Origin: Beroe ovata
Lineage: Eukaryota; Ctenophora; Nuda; Beroida; Beroidae
Direction: 5' to 3'
Length of the DNA stretch: 28,351 nt
Assembly (NCBI GenBank): GCA_946803715.1
Contig: CAMPET010000015.1
Coordinates: forward strand, 478,266 to 506,616
Position numbers and translations under genes: made by a program. Below are positions 1 through 10,800 of this stretch, one piece after another (the first letter of the stretch is position 1; each line of letters begins with the position of its first letter). A model generated the notes under the pieces. It saw only the letters and a list, made by a program, of their open reading frames with translations. It was not told the origin of the DNA and ran no database searches.

Positions 1-88
1 ATTAGGGAGTGGGGAATTAGGGAGTAGGGAATTAGGGAGTGGGGAATTAGCGAGTGGGGAATTAGGGAGTAGGGAATCAGGGAGTGAG
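1..88. repeat. 15-bp G-rich minisatellite at window edge
   Basis: Six near-identical 15-bp units (consensus ATTAGGGAGTGGGGA) run from the first base; the last is partial. Each full unit carries two G-runs of three or four bases spaced 3 to 5 nt apart, so four runs fall close enough together for a G-quadruplex. Most units contain TTAGGG, but the 15-bp period and variable bases make this an interstitial minisatellite rather than telomere. The array is cut by the window edge, so its true length is unknown. Confidence 0.9.
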
Positions 89-294
89 ATAGTCATTGAC
101 TAACTCAGTCACACGAAAGCGAGAACCAAATGAGCTGAGTTGGTGTGAAATGTGGGTATAGGTCATATAGGGTCATGTAGGGTGAAATTTCGAGCCATTG
201 CATTATGAATTTCACATTATCATCATCAAATTGATTCATCTATGTCGGTGACATGTGTTTTTCGAACGCACAGCTCTCTTTCTCTCTGTTACTC

Positions 295-413
295 TTACAA
301 GTGCCATGTTGTGATGTTGTAACTGTAGAGCTGTGATGTTGTGATGTTGCTGAGAATCGACGATACAACACCCGCTAACAAGCGCTTTTCATCGACCGTC
401 GTCATCACTCCTA
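295..413 (-). CDS. Possible terminal exon of the FYR gene
   Basis: After a GCGTTCAG acceptor there are two bases, 38 sense codons and a TAA stop (VMTTVDEKRLLAGVVSSILS is the central part). The phase fits exon 14 exactly. Against it, the pyrimidine tract is weak, the last residues repeat Asn-Ile-Thr-Thr in step with a DNA repeat (GTGATGTT), and no AATAAA follows before the window edge. A different last exon outside the window is equally possible. Confidence 0.22.
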
Positions 414-993
414 CTGAACGCAATTCTGAGGTTTTGATAGTTCCTCTCTCTCTCAAGATACGTGGATGTAACATATCTCAGACAGATCACCTTTATTATT
501 GAAAAGTTGAAAAGAGCCAGTTAGAAAAGGGTAGTCATTAACCTTGCGGAGATCTTCCAGCTGATTGAAGCAAATTTTACGGCTTTCGTATCTCGTAAGA
601 TAAAGGTACGTGACCAATTTTTTGATTCATTAGGCTCGCCTCTAATTTGAGAACTTTGATTAGCATCCTACGTCTACCCAGGAGGAAATGAAGACTGTTT
701 CCGGGATAACATATAATATTCCTACCCGTCAATCACTAAAATCAATCTCGAGCTATAATCCAAGGTAGTTATAATATAACACATATATGTGAGCATGAAT
801 AACCAACACATCACAATATACTAATATCTTAATATAATAGTAAAATAGCTAAATTGCCAATTTTCTTCGCCCCGACCTTAAACCTAGTTCTGAAGTCTAT
901 TCTGATCTATGTGATCGAAAAACCATCAATACTCCTGAATTCAATAACACGACGGACCAATTTGGTCCAAATGCATACTTGAATAGGTATTAT

Positions 994-1019
994 GGTGTGT
1001 GTGTGTGTGTGTGTGTGTN

Positions 1020-1051
<32 letters not shown>

Positions 1052-1113
1052 TACTGAGTGTGAGTACTGAGTGCGTGTGCGTGTGTACTGTGTGTGTGTG
1101 TGTGTGTGTGTGC
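994..1113. repeat. Compound GT/CA microsatellite with one N
   Basis: A (GT)n tract from 994 to about 1049 contains an N at 1019. It continues as GAGTACTGAGT, GCGT and GT segments to 1113. The N probably marks an allele or assembly conflict. The repeat starts within 13 nt of the exon 14 donor, so in the transcript it is a CA repeat close to a 5' splice site. Confidence 0.95.
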
Positions 1114-1126
1114 GTGGGTGTCTCAC

Positions 1127-1241
1127 CTGTAGTGCTAGCTGACACAATCTTATCCACGGAGTTGATCTTCTGGTTGAGATCCGATGTCTCGTTCTTCAGC
1201 AGGAGCATCAATCGCTCCATATCAGTGTTCAGCTTTTGCAG
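1127..1241 (-). CDS. FYR gene exon 14: coiled-coil exon
   Basis: A 115-nt exon, acceptor TTGTTTACAG and donor ACAG|GTGAGA. It reads LQKLNTDMERLMLLLKNETS and then DLNQKINSVDKIVSASTT. Leu/Met/Ile residues recur at heptad-like spacing, so this is a likely coiled coil, perhaps for dimerisation. A CA repeat (GT on the plus strand) begins about 13 nt inside the following intron. The next exon must begin with two bases completing a Gly or Val-type codon. Confidence 0.72.
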
Positions 1242-4200
1242 CTGTAAACAAGACAAACAGCTGTGAGTTAGACATATGCAGGCAAGATGATAGTCAAATA
1301 ACCCATTCAATTTCCAGTGTAACGTCATGAAAGAGGTGGGAAATGTTATTCTCAAATCTCGCCATTGCATCATTTTGCGCGTATGTATGTTCTGAATGTT
1401 TCAATGCAGAGCATACCCATTATGTGGGTTATATTCTATAGGTTCGTTACTGTAATTATACTATTTCAAGGTTTCAAAAGGAATGCTTTTAGTAAACCTA
1501 AGTTTGTCGAGACTCTACCTAATTCTCAAAAACTAGGATCACGCGATAAATATTATGAAATTACCTAATGTTCTCATGATTAACCCATTTTTCATGATTT
1601 ACCCACTTTTGGGGGTGACAAAAGGGTAATCTTGTGATACAATGAGGCGGGATCAAATCATTATAACGGATGATAATCATAACAAGTGAAAGTGAGGGAT
1701 GTTATTTTGACCAGGGGGTCCGTTCCGAAACTGACTCAAATCACAAAACTGACTTCAGTCAAAATTATATTGCAAATTTACGCTGCATTTTCGACTTAAG
1801 TAAATACTTAGACTTAAGTCAGGTTTGTCAAGACAGCTGCAGGTGCTATCGTCCCACCTGAATTACACTGATCATCTCATCCTGCTGCAAAGCGTAGAGG
1901 GAGTTGATGAATAACTTGAGCTGTCTGACACACTCCGTCATATTGACACACATGTACCTGAAGAGCATATCAATAATACCAGACAAAGAGTGTTTTTCCA
2001 AGTATAGAATATTATCTGAAATGAACTTGGTCAAGAGAGTGCGCGTCATGGAAATGAAAAGATGCATCATGAGTCAATAAAGCACTCGATCTATTTAAAC
2101 TAGTCTAATTTGACCGAGACCAAACCGGACAAGACCCACTTATTCAGAACGCCCACCTGGAAAAGGAGCTGCTTCTGCTGGGTGTGGTGGTAGAGGTACT
2201 GACGGGCAGACTGGTAGTCGCGGGTGGTATACTCAGGGTGGGAGTGCTCGCCGGAGACATGAAACTGGGTAAACTCTGAAGGGGAAGGAGGTTATTTCCC
2301 GCTACACAGATATTTTCCATTGCCAGGGCGATGTTCCTGTTGCGAAAATCTCGCGCCATTGAATCGAGCCTCTTACTAGCTATGTCAATTGTCAGTTGTC
2401 ACTGATCCTATAATACCTTTACCACTGTAATTAATAACCATGGTGCACAGAAAAAGCCCCTATAAAACCCAATTTAGCCTAGGTTACGACTCGTTGAGTT
2501 GTTGCATATATTATCCCCGTTACAAAACCGCACTCGAACCTACTATTCTATAACGCTGTCTGCTGTATTTACCGACGGAGACTTCTTATTGGTCGCCGTA
2601 AAACCACGTGACAAGATCGAGCCTATATGTAGGTTTCGTTGCGCGTCACCCAGTTGAATGCTGTTGCTCGAGGATGAAACACTTTGAAGGAGCGAATCAG
2701 ACCAAATAAGGAGATAAATCGTGAGAAACTTTCTTCCCTGTGGCTTCTTCTCCGGTTGATCAGTAAGCACATGTGCATTAAAAAGAAGTCACGTGACAAC
2801 ATTTCGTTTTTCAGAGAGACGTGGAGAAAACGTCAAAAATTTGTGCACTCTAGCACTCCTTCATTATCACAACGACTGTCTTGAAATCACGCCTTCATTC
2901 AAATGACGACTGTCTTGAAATCACGCCTTCATTCAAATACGGTAGTGGAAGATTTGAATTATTGATAAGTTCAGGTTATAGTCGGTGTCCGTATAATCGG
3001 CGGTTATTGATCCCTGAGTGAGGGGCTCTGACAACAACAAAATGAATCACGTATCCGGAATCACCCTGACAACAACAAAATGAATCACGTATCCGGAATC
3101 ACCATGACAACAACAAAATGAATACCCGGAATCACCCTGACAACAACAAAATGAATACCCGGAATCACCCTGACAACAACAAAATGAATACCTGGAATCA
3201 CGTGCCTGGAAACTGAGTTCATACCTGAATGAAGCGGGAAGATAGCATCTCGGGAGAGAGCATGGTGTTGATGCTACTTGGGAGGAGTGGTCCGTTGAGA
3301 TGAGGCATGGACAATCCTGCAGCAGCTATAGAGGAGTTCTGAGAGAGAGATGGTGTCAAGAGATGGTGTCAAGAGATGGTGTCAAGAGATGGTGTCAAGA
3401 TGCAACAGGCATCATTTGTGCGTTTTTGGATATAAGAGCAATGAGTGGAATAGGTATGAAGATTATGATTGATTCAGTTTTGCGATAGGTATAAAATTAC
3501 ATTTTTTGAGAAGAATCCAGAAACGTTTTTCCCACATTTCATTGGATGTTGTATCCTACTCAGCATCCTATATCAAGATGCCCCGGGGGATATACACGGA
3601 GTGATCTTGGCGGTTGATCAATGCCGGATATAATATTAATACCTAAGTGGTTCTCATGCAGTCATGCATAATAAAACGGGTGATCTCTCTTCTTGGCCAT
3701 GATATAACATATTATATATGGCAATATTCCTTCTGCGTGTTATTATTACCCTTGATGATACGGATCGATTGATTATGAACTAAAGATTGATCTCGCTAAT
3801 GAACCACAGAATGAACACAATATTGCACACCAAATAGGTGGTTGCTTCATCTGTATATTACATACACATTCACAAGATGAATATATATTAGAATCATTAC
3901 AGGAATATAATATCATGGTCAGCACCACCATTACCCAACAACCCCATACCTAGTATGAACCCACAAGCCCATATCATGACACCACAACCGCATAGCATTA
4001 GCATTTTCCACAAAATCCCATACTCTGTCACCACAAAGACGAGGGAATATTCAAATCAGCTTGTTATGATCATTATGAATAACCTATGAGAGGTCCGGTC
4101 GTAAAACGGGGACCTCAAGATGGGCTTTGGAGGACGTGAATGTTCGAATTTGATCATCACTGATGGTAAAATTGATCATAGTATCAAATATATCTGACGG

Positions 4201-4471
4201 AGATCCCACAGAATGCACGACAAGAAGGTTGTCAAGCGCTTTATTTATTAAACACCTTGATCCCGTTACCACACTTTTGTACAATAGTCAACCCATGGAC
4301 ACCTCGGTTAAAAAATGTCAAACTTCGTTCAACTTTGAAGCAATGCAGACGCCAGACCTCAATATACTATGTAACCTGTTTCATTGTCCAGCAACAAATT
4401 TAGGTTACAGTTACCCAGATTCCCCAGATTTAACCAAATATGCGATAATAAATGTAGATGTTTCAGACCTG

Positions 4472-4506
<35 letters not shown>

Positions 4507-4830
4507 GGCTGTGTGTGTACGTGTGCACGTGTGTGTACACGTGTGTTTGTGTGTGGGGGGGGGGTGTGTTTGCCCACACCAGCCAGGTGACCCGGTGACC
4601 GGATAATATATTGTTGTCCCCGATATTCATTGTTCATCTCAATGTGTGTGACTGTGTGTGTGTGTGGTGCGGATGGAAAAATGTTATATTCTCCGTGAAT
4701 CATCACATATTTTATGATTCTGATAGACTGCATATTTATTTAACGATATTATTTTGGCTTGATCGAGTTATGCACGGAGAGAAGCGATCCTAATGACATT
4801 ATCTTCATTTGGGGGTCTCGGACAGGTTGT

Positions 4831-4866
<36 letters not shown>

Positions 4867-7800
4867 AGCTATCGGGTGAACTCGAGNCAGAATGGAACCA
4901 CAGCTCTTCACTCCTTATAATACGAGTGTGTAATAGGGGTAATACCATCATGCGTGAATGAGGCAAAAATATACAGTTACTTATTATGAGGTACATATTA
5001 TTCGCTGATTTCAGATCCTTATCATTCAGTGAGAGTAAACTTGTGAGCAAGAGAGTGGATATGTGAGGGAAGTGTTGCAAAGCTCATTCAATCATTCATC
5101 CTGATCTTGAAAACTTTTACTTGTGTTTGAAATACTCACAATTGAAGAGGTGGGGAGTTTGGAACTGGGATAGAACGCATTCTTGAGGTTGTTAGCTTGG
5201 TTCAGGTTCCTATATCCCTGACTGTCCAAATACTGGGACAAGGGCTCAAATAAGCTGCCTGAAATGAAGGTAGGTAGTAATTGTACCGGCGACGTTGAGT
5301 TTTGGCACATAGCATCATGATAGTCACAGCAAATATCAAGCTACATCTATAGCTAGTTTCTATAAACAGTCAGTTCTGGTTATGGAAGATTTCGGTCACC
5401 CACAATCGTTTCACGATCCTGACTAAGTTATACACTGTATAGAAGCACAGTCACTGCAGTACCTATCATAAGGGACGTTTACTCACAGTTTGTTCGGGAG
5501 GTGGGCGATACGGGACTCGGAAGGTATGTGGGAGTAAGGGAACAAAACTTCTCCTCCTGATCGCTACACAAGAGTTGCTGGAGCACCGGACTTCTCGTTA
5601 GACCAAGGAAGTCAGGTCCCGACCACGACTTCTTGGTGGGCACATCCAGCTCCTGCAGGTGAGTGGGGATTCAGCAAGGGAGGTTCATTCTTAATAGCGT
5701 GATTCATTCTTAGCATACATTTCACATTCCGGAACAGGGTCTTATGATTAAGTTAGGGGGAACTCAGTTTGGAGTGAGCCACGACTGTATGCTTCGTGGG
5801 GGAAGATAGGAATAACATTGATAGATATAGGGCAATATTAGGACTTTCATTGATTCGTGAGTGGTGATTGGTGAAGGTGTTTAGTAGGTACTAGACTTCA
5901 GGGAGTTTGGAAGACGAAAATCGGAGTCACGCAAATGTGGTATCGATTATAATAAGGTGGTCGGCTTCAGCATGCAACATGTCGTTCAGAAACCTGCACT
6001 ACACTCAAAAAGTGGTTCAATGAAAAATAGGACACAGCTTATCCTATTTATCAAAGTACGGATCGAAAGTAACCAAAAGATCCCACTTTCACACATTAAA
6101 AAGTAGGGTATTTTAAATATATAACAATTATACCAACAGTCTCAACTCTATGAGCGACTATACACTGACCTTTAGGAATTCTTGTACAACTTTTGTGGAG
6201 TTAAAATCCTCCTTAGATGCACTCTTGCACGAGCACCGATAGAGAGGCTTGCCGTCTTTTGCCAGGATCTGAAAAATTTGACGTCAATTTTTTGTTCAGT
6301 AGAGTTTTACTTCTATTCAAACAGCTGTACAGCCAATGACAGGAAACGATGCACCGTGAAGAAGATATCTGTGGCTGAATATGAGATCAGTCAAGTCCAC
6401 GTATGTGTTTTTGTGCTTACCCGATGGTGACACACACACAATGATGATACGCATCGTGAGCGCGGTATAATGATGTCGGGAACTAGAGGGAAATGAGCCA
6501 ATGTAAATATCTAATGTTACGATTGCCTCGGCAATTACTGCAGTCTACATTAATTTGTATCTTGCATACAAAGGCTAACATTGGAGTACATAATCGCCAA
6601 AACGGGTCTCAGAAGTATAACATCTCAATTATTTCCGATCCCTCAATGTCGTTAAGGTATGTGAAACACATGAAGATTTGGGAGGGAAAATGGACAGTTT
6701 ATCCCCATGCCATGTCCGATTTTTGACTTATGTTGGTCTAAAAGTATGAAACGCCCGACGCTTGTATTCCTCAACCAGGCCAAAACCTTATCTAGCTCCA
6801 CTGCTTCCATGGTGTACTTATACAGTATAATAGACTAAACTCAATCCACCGACAACATTTTCGTGTTGATATTATTACGCTGACGTCACTCCACTAGAAT
6901 ATTACATATACTAGAACTAGCCCCTCTCTCAACATATTGTATATTTCATATTCGCATATTTTAGAGCGGGTCTCAATGAGCGAGAATGGAGTAAGATAGA
7001 GAGAGAGAGAGAGCACTGAGGGACACTTCGTTCGGTGTGATAGTAGAAATGTGCATATTTTTACATCATGATGCATAGTATGATAGTGATGATACGGGTA
7101 ATAGTGATGATACGGTATTCACATGACGAGTCCCTATCACGCGATCTGTTACATCACTATGATACACGATAATATTGCCGTTACACTGTAACAGTTTGAT
7201 GAGATGCCATCATAAGGTAGTGATTTCACGAGTGACCTGTACAGCTGTAGGTACTTGTGATACGTAAAAAACTCCACGCGCCCGTGTATGCGTAAATATC
7301 GCGACTCCACCCACTTCTCACCCCCATATCACTCACCACTACTCACCCCGATCACTCACTCCGATATCACTCATACCCACTCACCCCGATATCACTCACC
7401 TCGATATCACTCACCTCGATATCACTCATACCCACTCACCCCAATCACTCACCCCGATATCACTCATCCCCACTCACCACCTCTCACCTCGATACCTCTC
7501 ACTCATCCCTCACCCCAATCCCTCATTCCCTCACCTCGCTGACAATGAAGAGCTCCTCGTTTGCCGTGTTCCGGGCACACCTCAGTGCACGGTATCCTGG
7601 CTGGAGGCGGTAGTGTCGGTTGGAGTGCTTGTAGAACCACCAGTGGTCGGGCTTGTGGTACGGTTTACCGATAGCTTGCAACTCCACCCACGATACGTTC
7701 AGTGCTTCCTCGCTCCGGGACACAGTGGAAACGGGACTGCGGGTATCAATTGTTATTAGTACGTAGGTACCTAGGGAGTAGGGGTGCGGGGTGTTCTGTC

Positions 7801-10800
7801 GAATAGGGATGGCGAGGTGTGGGAGATAATGCTGTTATGAAAGAGGGCTGAGGGGGATTGCGGGGAATAATTATGTTGTGAGGGGGTTGTGGAGTTTTCT
7901 GTTATGAGAGGTATTCTGTTACGAAGGGTGCGGGATATTCTGATATTCTGATATTCTGATCGATCATAATTCGTGACTCACAAATTGAGTATTAGGTAAT
8001 TCATGCCACAACGTCTGTTGGTGAGAGCAAAGCTCCCTTGGAAGATACTTATATTAATTTACTTAAATACCTGACCCCGGCTGAGCGCTACACTCTGATA
8101 AAAGTGACAAGACCCTAACGCATGATCATCTTGATACTTTGATAGACGCAACTATCATGATTTAAAGATTTAATCTCTCCTGACAATAATTGTCAACAAA
8201 TCTTGACATTCATTATCGTTCCTCAGGCCCACATCACACACGTCATATAACCTATTTCATGTCAAAACCATGGCCAAAGATCAAATGATCCGAGTATCAT
8301 CATTCTGATTAGCTATGATTTTGCCTGACCTGAAGTTGACACCTGCCATGTTAATCGGCACGAAGCGGAAGGAAATTGATTTGAAAGCAAGATTGCTTCA
8401 GTCAAGCACTACTAACGTTATAGATTCACTGATTCAAACCGCCAAGATATTCTATATATCATGTTCTTGACAGGAATCAGGATTAAAGACTAATCATATC
8501 CATGGCAATACCTTCAACCCATGTCGGCAGTGGTCGATACCAAATCAATCCCATCAAATAAAAATCACAAAACAGGCCACCATGAATCTGATTGATAAAG
8601 AAATGGATTATGGATGATTGAAAACCAACACAACATAATATATAGTTACCTGGTGTTTGAAGTTACTGGGGAGTTGTGGGTGGACACAGTGTTGTTCAGA
8701 GGATTCAGAACTAGAGGCATAGGTCCATTACCGTTATTCAGTAACAAACCATTCAACCTGGTAGAGAGATAGGAATCTGTGTATTATCTGGGTAGGTAAC
8801 ACTTCATCATAGTACTAGGTAGGAACACTGATAAGCATACCCATCAGCGGCAAAGTCAATCAAAAATTTTCCTATCCTCAGCACAACCTCATTAATAAGG
8901 TCCTGAGAATGCGATAGCATCCTGGCAAACTGAGTGCCCACAGTCCGCACTCACAGATAGGTATATAAGGATACTTATTACTTACCCCTCACTTTCTACG
9001 TGTGTTGGGCTATTGTGAGTAGAGGATGAGGACGAGAGGTGCAGTGCACCGTTCTCCAGCTTGACCAGCGACTCGTTGCCTAGGTTACCAACCATAGTTG
9101 GGGCATACAGGTTGGAAAAGAGGAGATCCTTCGGAGCTGAGTACTTCACCATGTTATTCCAATTCTGTGAGGGGAGAGAAGTGTATACCTTTCACCGATA
9201 ATAATACACCTACACCTACCCATTGCAAAGGATCTAACGTTATTCTAGGTTGGGAGTGGACTGATCACGTCACCGGTCAATAATAAACATGATAGAAAGA
9301 GGAAGAGAATTTCCTAGCAATTTACAATGTTGCAGTTTTTGTTAAAGAAAATACCCGAAAAATCCCACAAGGTCCTGGGTCCACTCACCTCAAGTGCTTG
9401 AGTGGTTGCGCTCGTTTTGTCCTCGACAAACTTCTTCCGTTTGTTAAAGTGTTCGGGCAGGAAGTGCTCGCTGTCCTTCATCAGCTCGCGCACAACGTCG
9501 GGCTTCGTAAAACCGAAGAATTCTGGACCAGACCAACGCTTGTTGGTATTAACATCAAGCAGATCCAGAATTTTGTTAGCTGCAGCGCTTGCTGATGATT
9601 CGATGACCTGTTGTAGTAGGTGGTTTTAGCAACTTTTGTAGCAACGTCTGGTCGCTTTCAGATCAGATAGTAGATACATACAGCTGATGTGTGAGTGTTG
9701 AATTACGAATCATAGAGATATGCATATAATGCGACAGTCGTGATGCCTATGATTATCATATGGTGTTATATGAGTCATAACGTAAAAACTCTGAGCTGAA
9801 CGACTGGATTCACGCGGGCTGGAATATGATATCACCGTCTTCACAGCTCCATTGACCGACATGTCTATTGAAGTTTGATCACGCCCTGTTAACGCGGATT
9901 GTATTCGTTTCAGGACAACTGTTTTCCGAAAACTTGGTAAATTTTAATGAACTTTGAGCGAGCCGCAAATATATTATATTCATGTGATGGAATTACTGCA
10001 GACAGCCGCGGCCGAATGTTGGATGAGTAGCTTGCAGTTTGTCTAGAGCAGTTGCTAAATCTACAAGTTGCATCACTGAGAGATATATGATTGTGTGCAG
10101 AGATTATGTTTATAACTGGCCACACCCATTTATGCAATGATTATATTCTATATTATAATATGAAGGTGTTGGTTGGACACTTGGAAAGTCGGCAGTTTCG
10201 TATCGTGTTTTATATTCTACAGGTCAGTGTAATAATGATTGGTCAGGTCACCATATAATGTGTTTCTATTACTAGCCAGATTTCAGAACAAACATAAGCA
10301 GGTGATCAGAAGTGAATGAGTGTAATGTGGAATCTGACAGATGAAGCCCAATACTTTAAAGAAGCCACAATTTTTGGGCTCTTGCCAATGTAGTGAAGAG
10401 CAGCTGACAACTAAATTCTCATCACCGATAATCACCAAGAAATAAAAAGTCACGGACGAGGATAAAATTCCTCAGAATCATACTCACGTCGACAACCAAA
10501 CCCGTCTTGGGGTGTGTTGCGGTGCACTTGAATCGGGGAGCTATGACATTCTCTATCTTAACGACCCGGCAGTCTATCCGTGACTTGGTACCGTCGGGAA
10601 ACGTGACTGGTCGCTTCGAGTGGAAGCCAGGCTGGTATCGGTAGTGTTTGCCCGTCCGCTCAAAGTGCCACCTATGATAGGAGAAAGCTGCTACATAATA
10701 TACTCTTATAATCGATCTGCAACAATTTTAACTAATCAACAAGTTTAATTATAAGCTCATGATCTAGGGGGCATGAAGCCCAATTTTCTCTATCCCGATT

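Noticed and set aside
1-88. Telomere
   Set aside because: TTAGGG occurs only within a 15-bp unit and is not tandem hexamers.
541-594. Minus-strand exon candidate reading YESRKICFNQLEDLRK before a GTTAATG donor
   Set aside because: Attractive residues after the coiled-coil exon, but no acceptor gives the phase needed by exon 14.
4163-4733. Long open frames on both strands around 4.2-4.7 kb
   Set aside because: The openness comes from GT/CA microsatellites, which have no stops in several frames; the rest has no coding character.
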